Position numbers and translations under genes: made by a program. Below, in pieces: positions 1 to 11,008 of a stretch of 64,000 nt of DNA (positions are counted from its first letter, which is position 1; each line of letters begins with the position of its first letter). Under the pieces are notes generated by a model that searched no databases, was not told where the DNA came from, and saw nothing but the letters and a program-made list of their open reading frames with translations. The stretch is from positions 7,527,001-7,591,000 of the forward strand of contig NC_091664.1 of assembly GCF_042453785.1 (NCBI RefSeq). Direction: 5' to 3'. This DNA comes from Malus domestica. Its lineage: Eukaryota; Streptophyta; Magnoliopsida; Rosales; Rosaceae.

Positions 1-29
1 CCGCGGCCCTACGTGCTTCCCGATCGGCG

Positions 30-3000
30 TCAAACATCGGTTTCGGGGAGAAAATTAGCTAATCCGAGTATCGCCGAATCCTGCTGGACAGTCTCGGCGC
101 CAACCTCGATAGCTTTCTGAACGGAAATCCGAGTCGGCCGTCCCTCTTCATTGAAGCCTTGCAACGTAATATAGCCGACGTGATCGTCATAATACCGTGC
201 TTGAATCATGTTGGCTTCGAAGGGCTGGCTATCGGCCGGATGAACAGTGACCGATTTGCCGTCCCAAAAGACAAGCACTTGGTACAACGAGGAAGGAATA
301 CAGCTGGTTTGATGAATCCAATCTCGACCGAGCAGTGCATTATACTCGGTTTTGGAATCAACCACGAAAAAGGCGGTCATATGGGTGCGACCGGCAATAT
401 TCATAGTTAACGGAAGCACACCTTTAGTGTGGGACTTGTCGCCGACAAAACTGCTCATTGTGATCCCCGACGGAATAAGTTCGTCATTTGAACGACGCAA
501 GGCCTTCATGATGTTCAGGGGCATGATATTGACAGTAGCTCCACAATCGACAAAAACTTTAGAAACCGGATATCCCTCGATGTGTGCCGTTACATACAAT
601 GGCTTTAAATGGTGAAGCTTGGCGGATGATAAACGAGGGAACAATTCGGCCAAAGCAGCCTTTAGACTATCATCTTTTGTTGTTGGCTCGCCTTCAGCAA
701 TTGACACAAAATCCACATGGCCGGGTTCCTCAGCAACCACATCTTCATCGAGGAAATTTGGCTGAGCCGTGCTTGATTGAAAATCAGCAGGTAACACATG
801 AACCATACTGATTTCCATATTATCCAAGACTGACGGGCCCAACTGGTCAAGACCTTCCTCGTTCGGTTGGTTAGTGACTACGTATTCAGTTATCGTCAGA
901 GTCGGACAATGAGATTCTTCCGTCCCTTCTTCAATAATGTCACTCGGCGGAGCCGCTTCGGCCACTTGTTGGTTCTGCGTGACCGCCTCAGGTAAGGTCG
1001 AGATTGACAATGAACTTGGGGTCAAAACCTGAACCTGCTCCTGGTAGTGTAGCCGAGCATCCCTAGTGTCAAGATAAGCATCCAGACGGGCAATACGTGC
1101 GATTTCATCGGTCGTAAGGCCGAAGAGAGAAACCGCCGAAAATACTTCAAAGTGATACCGTAAATACTGAAGGTCCTCCAGCGAGAAAGGAAGGTCGGCT
1201 GCATTGATATCGATGTACGGGTCGACTTCAAACCCAAAAACACGAGCTTCTCGTATGTGCTGGAACCTTGCTTTCAATCCGGGGTCTGAGGTTTTCTGGA
1301 TGATCCGCTCGGCATCCGGACAAGTCAGGATCAGATCAATGGTGTCCTGGCATGCCTTCGACAAACCATATAGATCGTTGGCCGAATGACTCTTATGAAA
1401 TTCTCGCATATACTCTAAAGACTCCCCAAGGAACGGGGGATGCAAACTCCGTCTAATTTTGACCAAAGGCTCTTGCATAGCTAGCGGGGATAATTTGCTT
1501 TCGGCCTCTTGCCTGAAATGTTCAAGACGTGCCTTCATTTCCCCCGGTCGAATGAGAAGTTTGATCCGTTTATCAGCTGCTTCAAACATGGTCTCGACAT
1601 CTTGATCGACCAACCGTTTCCCCTGAGCCAACTCTGTCATAATTGCTGGAGGTGGTTGCTCCTCTTCAGTGGCAACTGTATCCTTCGGCCGCCACTTAGG
1701 GGCCGAAGCTTCTTGGGCTACTTGTCGTCGAGCCATGCAATCTATCCGTTGATGCCGGCGTTTCTGAGATTTGGACAACGCGGTGTAAACGCCCTTCGAA
1801 GAATGGTATGTATACCAACGTTGATCTCTAGGCTCGGGAGGCTTGAAGGTCTTTTGACTCCGCGATGATCCTGAACCGCTAGAATTACGCTTATAATAAT
1901 CATCGTCATAAAATGAAGCATCAAAATCGAGGCGCCGCCTGACCGGGGGTGTCTCTTCCACCCGTGCTTCAGGACCGAGCCTCCCAAAAACCCCATGATG
2001 TTGGTTTTCATTGGCTATCTTTTGCCGAGTTACGGCCATGGGTTGCGAAGAAGGCTTCTCCTCTGGTTCATTGTCGACCTTCGCTTTACATTTCCTGCAC
2101 AGAACCGCCGTTCTACCATCTTCATCGGCGCTACACTCCGTCATAGATTTGACAAGAGCGGGCCCCGTTAAGGCCGCGGATGGTTTATTCGAACGCGAAT
2201 CGGCCATGAACCGTGGCCGAACATTCTGATTCCGCGGGCGTTGTGTCTCAACCACTTCAGCCTTGCCTTTCCCTTTGTCCTTGGGCAGGTACGCGTCGAC
2301 CATATTTACTGTTGCCGTGGGGAACGGATCAGTATCAACACTCATCCTCTTCTCGGGGAACTTCAGTTTGCCATTATCAATCCAGCTTTGGACGTTATCA
2401 CGAAATACGACGTAATTGTTTGTCGTATGTTTGCTCGAATTGTGGTATTTGCAATACACCTTTCCTTTAAGCTCTTCGGCCTTAGGAATGTTATGACCGG
2501 GCCGAAGCTTAATGATTCTTGCTGATAACAGTTGGTCAAAAATTGCGTCAGCCTTGGTGATATCAAAAGTATAAACCTTTGACGGTTTCGATGTTCCTTC
2601 AGTGGCCGAGCGACTTTTGGCTTCTCTAGAATCAACCTGAGTCAATGCCTTGCAAATGTATGGCTTATCTATTACTATCTCAGCCGCGTCCACACTAACA
2701 CATTCATCCTCGGTTGATGCATAATTAACAGTAGGGTTCTTGTAAATCGTTCCCCGAGTTGGAGTCTTCGAAGTCTTTTCCTCGCGGAGCAAATAATCAT
2801 ACTGCTCGACATGTTGGGCCAATTCGTACATATCCCGAAAATTTGCCCCCAAGAATTTATTTTTGTATTCGACGTCGAGGCCATTCAAAGCAAGCCTGAC
2901 AAATTCGACTTCGGGTAAAGGCACTCGACACCAATTCCTAGCCGATTTGAACCTGGTAAGATAATCCATTGGTGACTCATCAGATGCTTGAGCCATCCGT

Positions 3001-3974
3001 GCTAACGAAGAGACTGACATCTCCATCCCCGGCCGATAAAACTGCTCGTGGAACTTCTCGACCAACTCCTCCCAATTTTGGACAGAATTAGGTGGGAGAT
3101 TGATGTACCAGGCAAACGCCGAGCCGGTCAATGAAAAATTGAACAGCCGTAACTTGTGGAAATCACTATTAACATCTCCGCATTGCGCGGTGAAACGAGC
3201 CACATGCTCCAACGAAGACAGGGACGATTCACCAGCAAAAAGACTAAAATCTGGGATCTTGAAACCCTTTGGGTATCCAAACGTCTCCACGTAAGCTGGG
3301 TACGGATGAATAAACTTGGGAAACTTCGGCCCTTTCTTCATGGCCGAGTCGATCATCCGCTGAACTTCGGTCATATCAACAGGTGTTGCTTCGACCCTCT
3401 GGTCGGTCCCGTCTAACCTACTATTCGACCCTCCTCCCTTCTCCAAGTTAATTGGTTTGAGCGGGGCAGGAATAGGTTCGGCCGGTACAACCGGTACCGA
3501 GTTGTTTCCTGGTAAACAATGTTGGCGAAGATCGAAAGGCCTGCTGCCACCAACTTGACTAACCAGCATTTCAAGCAGCCTGGTTTGTCGATCATTGGAA
3601 CTGAGTATCGCGTCATGCAGCTTGTCAATGCCTCGACTAAACGTCTGCTCGACTGACCGAGACTGCTCGTCCAGTCGCTTTCGAAGAAACGACCTTGTTG
3701 GTGGATCAGATCCTTCACCACCATCCTCGTCACACTCTTCTACTATCCCTTCAGTGAGAATGCAGGTGTTCCGGTTAGGGATTTCTGGACCGCGGAGTTG
3801 ACTGCCGAGATTAACTTCTTTCTCTCGGCGGGTCGCACTCGTGGACTCAGGTGTCACGGCGCCAAGGGGATTCTGCGCTTGTGGCACACTTTGTCCCATG
3901 CTTTGATTCGGCAAATCAGCTACCGACTTTCCCATAGTGATTTTCTTTTTTACCGATCGTGTTTCAATTGGCAT
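30..3974 (-). CDS. Gypsy gag-aspartic protease polyprotein
   Basis: A 1314-residue frame encodes the capsid and protease of the gypsy element. Residues about 275-400 form a retrotransposon gag domain (FAWYINLPPNSVQNWEELVE and the following helices). The centre is long, charged and low in complexity. Near residues 1130-1260 is a retropepsin-like domain with the active-site motif VDCGATVNIMP and the later LLGRDWI motif. The DCG triad in place of DSG/DTG is common in Tat-type elements. The frame begins just inside the primer site and closes after the protease, so reverse transcriptase must be in a separate downstream frame outside the window. It is a transposon gene, not a host gene. Confidence 0.85.
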   Translation of the reverse strand: MPIETRSVKKKITMGKSVADLPNQSMGQSVPQAQNPLGAVTPESTSATRREKEVNLGSQLRGPEIPNRNTCILTEGIVEECDEDGGEGSDPPTRSFLRKRLDEQSRSVEQTFSRGIDKLHDAILSSNDRQTRLLEMLVSQVGGSRPFDLRQHCLPGNNSVPVVPAEPIPAPLKPINLEKGGGSNSRLDGTDQRVEATPVDMTEVQRMIDSAMKKGPKFPKFIHPYPAYVETFGYPKGFKIPDFSLFAGESSLSSLEHVARFTAQCGDVNSDFHKLRLFNFSLTGSAFAWYINLPPNSVQNWEELVEKFHEQFYRPGMEMSVSSLARMAQASDESPMDYLTRFKSARNWCRVPLPEVEFVRLALNGLDVEYKNKFLGANFRDMYELAQHVEQYDYLLREEKTSKTPTRGTIYKNPTVNYASTEDECVSVDAAEIVIDKPYICKALTQVDSREAKSRSATEGTSKPSKVYTFDITKADAIFDQLLSARIIKLRPGHNIPKAEELKGKVYCKYHNSSKHTTNNYVVFRDNVQSWIDNGKLKFPEKRMSVDTDPFPTATVNMVDAYLPKDKGKGKAEVVETQRPRNQNVRPRFMADSRSNKPSAALTGPALVKSMTECSADEDGRTAVLCRKCKAKVDNEPEEKPSSQPMAVTRQKIANENQHHGVFGRLGPEARVEETPPVRRRLDFDASFYDDDYYKRNSSGSGSSRSQKTFKPPEPRDQRWYTYHSSKGVYTALSKSQKRRHQRIDCMARRQVAQEASAPKWRPKDTVATEEEQPPPAIMTELAQGKRLVDQDVETMFEAADKRIKLLIRPGEMKARLEHFRQEAESKLSPLAMQEPLVKIRRSLHPPFLGESLEYMREFHKSHSANDLYGLSKACQDTIDLILTCPDAERIIQKTSDPGLKARFQHIREARVFGFEVDPYIDINAADLPFSLEDLQYLRYHFEVFSAVSLFGLTTDEIARIARLDAYLDTRDARLHYQEQVQVLTPSSLSISTLPEAVTQNQQVAEAAPPSDIIEEGTEESHCPTLTITEYVVTNQPNEEGLDQLGPSVLDNMEISMVHVLPADFQSSTAQPNFLDEDVVAEEPGHVDFVSIAEGEPTTKDDSLKAALAELFPRLSSAKLHHLKPLYVTAHIEGYPVSKVFVDCGATVNIMPLNIMKALRRSNDELIPSGITMSSFVGDKSHTKGVLPLTMNIAGRTHMTAFFVVDSKTEYNALLGRDWIHQTSCIPSSLYQVLVFWDGKSVTVHPADSQPFEANMIQARYYDDHVGYITLQGFNEEGRPTRISVQKAIEVGAETVQQDSAILGLANFLPETDV

Positions 3975-4017
3975 GAACTTCGTAGTTTAGCACTGGGTCC
4001 CACTGGGCGTGCCAAAA

Positions 4018-4955
4018 TGTTGACCCTAGAAATTACAAAGCCTACGTGGCGCGCAGGCCAAGTATATTCTAAGCTAACTACGTCCTTCGGTGATTGCGGG
4101 CGTGCCAACTCGTCGGCCGGGGCTCGGCCGAGGAGTAAATTTGATGATGCTGCGTTGGGTCGCGCTACTGACTTCTGCGTCTTGCGATTCGGCCGAGAAA
4201 GGAACACGTCTCGGCCTCTTGGGTTCTCGAGCCTGAAGACAAGGCTGCTATTTCTTACAAAGTTCACGAACCGAATTCGGCTTGCAATGTGCCGAATGTA
4301 ATAACTGTGACACCTCACCTCGCCGAGAAGGCTAATGAGATGACCTCGACCAACAAGGATTCGAAAACCCTTCTCGACCGAGACTTGGATAGGTAATCGA
4401 CCGTTCTCGCCGCAGTGCTGTTGATGCCAACGGAAGATACTGCGAGACCGACCGACTCTACGGTGACAGAGCTATCTATGCCGACTTAAGATATCACCGG
4501 TTGCTTCCACAGTGCTGTTGATGCCAACGGAAGATGTGTCAGCGAAAAAGGAAAAGAAAAAGATCTCAAGTTGTGAGAGTTTGCGCAGGGCAATTTTGTA
4601 TTGATTTTGTGGGGCTTTCCCATTGCTGAACGTCTTGTATTTATAGTAGCAGAACACCGAGCCCGAATTCCAATCCTATTCGAACTAGGTTTCCCTCTCC
4701 GGATTAACATTACCTCGATCAGTCCTATCTCTGCTAGGACTACGAATCTAGTCCTTAACTGAGCCGGATTCGCCTTCTAGTTTTACTGATCTCGTCGAGG
4801 GTCCCTATTGTATTAGGACTCGACTTGCACTCTGATTTAACCGACCTAGGCTTGGAAGCCCATGAGCTGAACGCCCCATGACCCTCTCGCCGTACAGCTT
4901 CCCGGGCCGAAAGTGACTCCTCCCTCGGCCCAAACTGTTATTTTGGGCCTAAACA
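4018..4955 (-). repeat. 5' LTR of the gypsy element
   Basis: The 938-bp LTR on the minus strand begins TGTTTAGGCCC at 4955 and ends GGTCAACA at 4018. The primer site follows directly as TTTTGGCACGCCCAGTGGG. A TATAAATACAAG box lies near 4635-4646, the likely element promoter. The same end sequence and primer site recur in the opposite orientation near 12168, showing a second, related family member. Confidence 0.8.
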
Positions 4956-5105
4956 GAAGTAAAAATTGAATACAGCCCTTGGATGAAACTTCGGGAAAAA
5001 AAAATGCAGCAAGTTATGCTTAAAGAGAAAAGCTTTTCATTTGTATGAATTCATGAATGCCTTTGTTTTCTCAGCAACCAAACAGATAAAACCCAATTAA
5101 ACTTG

Positions 5106-5324
5106 CTAAACCAAACAGATGAAGAAGTTGTCTAAAGACTCAAATATATTTCCAAGCTTATCATTAATACCATGAATATCGTAAGCATAATCTTTTGGGA
5201 GTGGGATGACACTGAATCTCTCGTCTTCAAGGTCGAAAACCGCCATAATAATTAGTGTTGAGTCATGCATCCAATGTATGGCTCCATGGATCCACACACT
5301 TATCCTGTCAAACTGGCACTCCAA
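5106..5324 (-). pseudogene. F-box-associated domain fragment
   Basis: A 72-residue frame on the minus strand reads GAIHWM, then IMAVFDLEDERFSVIPLP. This is the characteristic strand pattern of the F-box-associated (FBA) domain of plant F-box proteins. No F-box or remaining FBA repeats are visible nearby, so it is a fragment of a host F-box gene. Plant genomes hold hundreds of such genes and the specific subfamily cannot be named. Its proximity to cullin-like pseudogenes, another SCF component, may be chance. Confidence 0.5.
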
Positions 5325-5483
5325 GAGATAAAGGGGAGATCGTTAATGTCTGATTTGTAATTGGCTATTGACTATTAAATTTCAAAGTGTGTCAAATATA
5401 CACGTTAAGCCATTATATGATGTGAAATGTAGGAGGTACGTGAGTGATGAAAAAATAGAACTAGGAAACGAACATTGCAACCA

Positions 5484-6109
5484 AGGTATAAAATATTGAT
5501 GATATCGGAAATATCGATAGTCCAAAAACACGGAAATATCGATGGAAATATCGGGATATTATCGATATAAATAAAAATTGAATAAAAACCACGGAAATTG
5601 TAAGAAAAACTTGGAAATTTTTATTGAAACTTTGCAGGATGTTTATTTAGTCAATTATCTATTAGTTTATCACAAAAAAATTGGAAGGAAATGCATTGCA
5701 TGATAGATTTAACTAATTTAAGTTGATTATATAGCGAGCTGGCAAAAATTATGAGTGTAGAAATATATAGTAATTAATGAAGAAGTTTAAACACACCATA
5801 ATCATTTATATATAATGAATTATTACAATATAAGAAAGACATGAAAAATATGTTATTTTTTTTTTACAAAAAATAGTATATGTGACGTTAGAGTTTCAAG
5901 TATATAGCATGATCTGATCTTCAAAGAGACTTTCAAGGTCTCAAAGATGGATTTCCCAAATAAAACAATTTAATTTTAAAAAATAAAATAATAAATATAA
6001 GATATTTTGAATGAAATTAGTGTTTAACATTTTCTTTAAATCACATGGTCCCAAGGTCCCAAATTGAGACTCCCAATCCTATATATGACATTTTCTTTTT
6101 CGTATCCCA

Positions 6110-6152
<43 letters not shown>

Positions 6153-6718
6153 AGGGTTTTAGGCATTTTTCCCCTTTCTCTCTCTTCCTCTTTGAAATCT
6201 TAGGTAAGAAATCGAACATTTTATCTTCTGGGTTTCATTTATTATATGGTGTTCTTTGCTTTTCCTCTTCAATTCAACTAACTATCTCTCTGCAACTCTC
6301 TTTCCCGGAGCACAGACACACCACACCCACACTCCACAGTGACCTCCACCACAGTGGCGCACATGCCGGCGAGCACCATCACCACCTGTGGACCGTTCCT
6401 CCTCCCTTTCTCACCTCCCGGCGAGCACCATCAGGCAATGGGAGGCCTTATTTAGGCCATACGAAGCGGAGGATCCATCAAACCCGAACGGGTTTTGGGA
6501 TCGGAGAAAATGGATTTTTCATTTCCGATGATGGAAGCGTAGATCTTGGGTCTGAGCCTGGATTGTAGAGAGAGATTTGGGCAGCTGCGGTGACGTAACC
6601 TCGGCTGCCTTTCCGACGACGGAGCCACGACGATTGTTTCGATAATATCGAATATATCGCAATATTATTGATAATATCGTGACATTTTGACGATAATTAG
6701 GGGGATACATGGGAAATA
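5484..6718. mobile_element. Possible non-autonomous DNA transposon with ATCG-rich ends
   Basis: Both ends of this stretch carry dense short motifs such as ATATCGAT, AATATCG and GATATTATCGAT, in roughly inverted arrangement (about 5495-5570 and 6635-6700). The interior is AT-rich, then contains a TC microsatellite and a GC-richer block near 6320-6630. No coding domain is recognisable. The inverted end motifs suggest a transposon-derived unit, but no clean target-site duplication was found, so the ends are approximate. Confidence 0.3.
6113..6149. repeat. (TC)n microsatellite
   Basis: About 17 TC units in a row, inside the possible transposon. Confidence 0.9.
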
Positions 6719-6744
6719 TCCGTCTCTCTTTAGTCATTGATTGC

Positions 6745-7745
6745 AACTGAGCGTCTGAATCCAAATGTAAAAACGGACACGTAGGAGGCGTGTGGGTGAT
6801 GAAAAAGATGAAACCAGAAAATGGACAATGCAACACAACGCCTCAATTCAAACATAAAAAATAGAACCAAGAAATGGACATTGTATTCAGTATCCAAATC
6901 CAAATGTAAAAATAGACACGTAGGAGACGTGTGATTGATGAAAAAAAAAAACGAAACCAAGAAATGGACAATGAAATGCAACATCTGAATCCAAATGTTA
7001 AAACGGACACGTAGAAGATGTGTGAGTAATGAAAAAACAAAACTATGAAATGGACACTAGAACATAGCGTTTGAATTCAAAAATAAAAAACAAAACCAGG
7101 AAATGGACACTGCATTACAGTCTGAATCCAAATGTAAAAACATACACGTAGGAGGCGTTTGAGTGGTGGAAAAAAACAAAACCAAGAAACGGACACTACA
7201 ATGGAGCGTCTGAATCCAAATGTAAAAATGGACACACATGAGGCGTGTGGGTGATGAAAAAAACGAAACCTGAAAATGGACACTGCAACACAGCCTCTAA
7301 ATTCAAATGTAAAAAATAGAACCAAGAAGTGGACATTTCATTCAGTATCATAATCCAAATGTAAAAAATAGACATGTTGGAGACGTGTGATTGATGAAAT
7401 AAACGAAACCAAGAAATGGACAATTCAATGTAGTATTTGAATCCAAATGTAAAAACAGTCACATAGGAGATGTGTGAGTAATGAAAAAAAAACGAAACTA
7501 TGAAATGGACACTGGAACGCAATGTCTAAATCCAAAAATAAAAAACAAAACCAAAAAATGAACACCACATTACAGTCTGAATCCAAATGTAAAAACGAAC
7601 ATGTAGCAGGCGTTTGAGTGGTGGAAAAAAAAACAATACCAAGAAACGAACACTGCAACGCAGCGTCTGAATCCAAATATAAAAAACAAAATTAGGAAAC
7701 AAACACGGTGTTACAGTGTCTAATCGGTATTTTACCTATTCCAAA
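6745..7745. repeat. Minisatellite with higher-order period
   Basis: About thirteen monomers share the core CTGAATCCAAATGTAAAAAC and an ending like AAGAAATGGACA. Long monomers are about 86 bp and short ones about 52 bp. They follow the order long, short, long, long, short, long, and the six-monomer set then repeats about 460 bp further on (starts near 6745 and 7206), followed by a partial unit. Frames on the minus strand across this block (repeated FTFGFR/HLDSD strings) are translations of the repeat and not genes. Confidence 0.85.
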
Positions 7746-7930
7746 ATATATAAAAAATAAAAAATGTGAAGCGAGTGTCTGTTAAAGTAGGTGCCAGCTG
7801 TAGTGGCAAATTTTGTTATTTTTTATTATTTTAAATGCATTTACGTATCACAGTACATGATTGACATATTTATAATTAATATAAATATTGTTGATATTGT
7901 AATTGTTTTATTAATTTTATACAAAATCAC
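7660..7930. other. Segment homologous to the spacer behind the cullin-like genes
   Basis: From the last minisatellite monomer through about 7930 the sequence matches the DNA downstream of the cullin-like genes: the monomer, then ACAGTGTCTAATCGGTATT, then ACATGATTGACAT and an AT-rich block. The counterparts begin near 16985, 27045 and 42175. This suggests the minisatellite block is an older relative of the repeated module. Confidence 0.65.
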
Positions 7931-8745
7931 TCTACTTTACCTTCTATAGCATGAGTCAAATACCACAAATTGTGGATCACAGCTTTCATGCCATAATGAT
8001 TTTTTGGGCACAGGTTGGGCCGGGCCCAATTTTGAAGGGACCGGACCGGATTTGGGTTTAAAAGAAACGGATCGGGCCAAGACAGGTACAATAAATTCTA
8101 ATATAAGAACCGGACTTAACCCGATCCGTTTGAAAGGAGCCGGGTCTGCGGTCCTTTTTTGTTCTCTCTTCTTTTTCAGCTCTCTATAATCTTGATCGTT
8201 CCAGGAGATGTCGGACCACCACCTTCTCCACAGAGGGTCTTCGACAAAAAGGTCGTCCCTTCCGCTCTCGCCTTCAAGCTCAAATCCTCTGTGTCACCAA
8301 CGAGATCTCTGATGAATTTAATCACCGAAAATCTTATGTCATCTCGCCGGAGACGGGAAAGAGTAGAGATGATGGAGGCCGAAAGAGGCGTCTCGTTCCC
8401 TGTCGTCTTCTCTTACGGCAAGACAGAGACCAATATCGGTGACCTCGTCGTTTACCCAAAGCTTGATTTCCCGTGGTTCCTGTCAGTTCTAAGCCACAAG
8501 ATCAGAATCTTGTTGGGGCAGCTCACTGTTTTCCTATCCTCACTGGAGACCTGCCAGCAAATCCCCATCATTGGCAAGGTCAACTTCAACACGATTTCCC
8601 GCGAAGAACTACTGCTTCCTTGTGGAGCTCAAGCGGTCAAGGCAGTGGAAGAATCACAATTACTAGGTCCATCACCACCAAGACTTCCAAGAAGACGAGT
8701 GCTAATTTCTGAGATCTGGACTCATTCGAGTTGGATTGGGTACGT
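7931..8745. other. Unassigned stretch before the cullin-like pseudogene
   Basis: The part near 8010-8150 is rich in GGGCC, CCGGAC and CCGATCC motifs in both orientations and looks repeat-derived. From 8206 to 8730 the base composition becomes gene-like, with a 202-codon open frame at 8159-8767 that begins at ATG. I do not recognise the translation in any frame and see no signal peptide or domain. It could be leader sequence or a decayed neighbouring exon. Confidence 0.35.
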
Positions 8746-9587
8746 ATGGAAAGAAGAGAGCAGTTAGGTAGAATATGGAGCTATATGCAGGCAGGGATCA
8801 CAAAGCTAAAGAGAATTATACAAGGATTACCGGAGCCTCAGTTCAGCTCGGAAGATTATATGATGCTTTACGCAACTGTCTACAACATGTGTACTCAAAA
8901 CCCGCCTTATGATTATTCTCAGCAGCTTTATGACAAATATCGGGAGACATTCCAGAACTACATTACTTCGACAGTCTTGCCCTCCCTTAAAGAGAAGCGT
9001 GGCGAGTTTATGTTGCAGGAGTTTGTCAAAAGTTGGACAAATCATAAAGTTATGGTTAGATGGCTGTCGCGCTTCTTTCATTATCTTGATCGCTACTTCA
9101 TCGCTGACAGATCACTCGCGAACCTAGATGAAGTTGGACTTAACAGCTTCCGTGATTTCGTCTATCGAGAGACCAAAGTTGATGCCAGAGTTGCTGTAAT
9201 TGGTCTTATAAATAAAGAGCGCGAGGGGAGAAAATTGACAGAAACCTACTGAAGAGTGTGATCAATATATTTGTTGAAATTGGCATCGGACAAATGGATG
9301 CTTATGAAGAGGACTTCGAAGCGCATATGCTAACGAACACTGGAAAATACTATTCTCGTAAAGCATCAAGTTGGGTTTTGGAGGATCCTAATATGAATTA
9401 CATGTTGAAGGCCGAGGAATGCTTACGAAGGGAGAGGGCTAGAGTTTCTCATTACCTGCACTCAAGCAGTGAGCAGAAGCTAGTGGAGAAAGTCGAACAT
9501 GAGCTGCTGGCGGTCTACACAACTCAATTGAAGCATTCAGATTCTGGATCTGGTGCTTTGCTAGAGATGACAATGTGGAGGGTCTGA
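8746..9587 (+). pseudogene. CUL1-like: Cullin-1-like N-terminal pseudogene (oldest copy)
   Basis: CUL1 is the scaffold of SCF ubiquitin ligases; its N-terminal helical repeats bind SKP1/F-box proteins and its C-terminus binds RBX1 and is modified by NEDD8. The ATG at 8746 gives [20 protein letters not shown], aligning with the true CUL1 N-terminus. [17 protein letters not shown] and [19 protein letters not shown], the SKP1-facing helices, are well kept. A one-base loss near 9225-9235 shifts the frame, and the reading resumes at 9258 ([20 protein letters not shown]) to about residue 275. A second shift lies near 9560. The whole C-terminal half is absent. Plant CUL1 genes have many introns and this copy has none, so it looks like a processed copy. 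It is the copy closest to canonical CUL1 in the window. Confidence 0.85.
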
Positions 9588-10235
9588 TTCTTTCTATATA
9601 GAAATGCTAAGCCGTTGCCAATGTAATAATGTATTTAAGCTGCAACGTTTCTGCAGATCGAATGTTTGTGCAAGAATTTCATCATTTCCTGCGCCAAGTT
9701 AATCAAACTATTGCCTATGATTTTTGCTACATAACAGTACAGAAATTCAATGTGGGATTGCGTGGTCTCCTCATTACGTATCCGTCACATCTGATTTTAT
9801 TCTTGAACAATAACATGGGGTTTGGGATTTGGATGAAAGTTAATTAAGTTATCAAATGCAGAACTAGATTTAATTATGTTATCAAATTGCAAAATGGCTC
9901 AAATTACATGGACTAAATGTGTAATTTGCTCTTTGCAGTCAAACAATATCTAAGGATCCATGTAGTCAGGGCAATGTATGTATCTGTTCTCGCGTACAGT
10001 GAAGAGCATAAGCGCGAGAAGCATATCTTGTTATACTTAATAAGCACGTTAGTTGACCAAATTTTTAAATCAAAATTGCAAATCAAATGATATGCCACCA
10101 ATTCGAAATAAGCATATTAATAAACAGATGAATAATAATCCAATCATCAATAACCACATCATTTAGTTTACAAAATTTGATATAAAAAATTGGTCGCTCT
10201 AGCATTACCCAATAAATAATGCTAGAGAGACTAAA
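9588..10235. other. No gene seen
   Basis: AT-rich intergenic sequence follows the cullin-like pseudogene. Traces of further cullin-like 3' sequence may exist near 9650-9740 but cannot be aligned by eye. Confidence 0.4.
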
Positions 10236-10517
10236 GGGGTGTATTCAATTGAGATTTTGAAGAATAAATTTGTAGACTATGATATGATGTATTTAATCGG
10301 GAATTTGAGAGACTTTAATGGATTTATAAATCCATGGATTTTTATAGAGTTTAATTGATAGAAATTCTATATAAAATTTTAATTTAATTCTCTTGAAATC
10401 TCATGGGGAGAGGTGAGATTTGTTGCTACTTAAAAATCACTACAAAATCTCTCTAATTCCCTCTAATTCCTCAACTTTTTCAAATTCTTTCAAATTAATT
10501 TCTAATTGATACACCTG
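10236..10517. mobile_element. MITE with GGTGTATTCAATT ends
   Basis: The left end GGGGTGTATTCAATTGAGAT is mirrored by TTTCTAATTGATACACC at the right end, giving imperfect terminal inverted repeats around a 282-bp AT-rich body with no coding capacity. The same end sequence occurs repeatedly at 57281-58013, so it is a multicopy family. No clear target-site duplication is visible, so the superfamily is unassigned. Confidence 0.6.
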
Positions 10518-10520
10518 GAA

Positions 10521-10975
10521 TGTTATTGTTTAGACCCAAATTTACACCATCGACCCGTGTAATCAAGGCCGTTGAGTAAGCATAGTTCTCAACTGTCGGA
10601 CAGAAAAGGGAAGATATTTTTGTTAAAGGATAATATTATGGTTTTTATCATAATTATCTTTTAATACGAATTATATGCATCTTCTTAAACCAGATAAATA
10701 GGATTCAAATTATATCTCAACGGAGAGACAGGTGGAATAGTTCGATTTAATTTGGATTTGTTAGCAGTGTACCGTGTGGGTTAGAGCAACTCGGCTTGGA
10801 TTCTTATCACGTGGCATAGTATGGGATTTGCAAGGCTTGGATAATGGTGAGATACAAGACCTAGGTAGGCTGGGTTATGTCAGATGAATTGAATTGATGA
10901 TGGGATTCGCCTGTGCATGTCGTGGGAAAGGTTGCCTGTTATATAACCCTATATGATTATATACTTACATATATT

Positions 10976-11008
<33 letters not shown>

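Larger units (their letters stand above)
1..4955 (-). mobile_element. Ty3/gypsy LTR element (Tat/Ogre-like), 5' part
   Basis: This is the 5' half of an LTR retrotransposon read on the minus strand: 5' LTR (4018-4955), primer site (3997-4017), then a gag-protease frame (30-3974). The reverse transcriptase part and the 3' LTR would lie left of the window. A very long gag-protease frame that closes before pol fits the Tat/Ogre branch, whose members are known to bridge this boundary by splicing or read-through. The part inside the window looks whole. The five bases outside the LTR (4956-4960, gaagt) are the expected target-site copy, but the partner copy is not visible. Without the second LTR no age can be given. 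Confidence 0.85.

Noticed and set aside
6519-7676. Chain of minus-strand open frames with repeated FTFGFR and HLDSD strings
   Set aside because: They are translations of the minisatellite; the similarity between frames follows from the DNA repeat, and no start context or domain supports coding.
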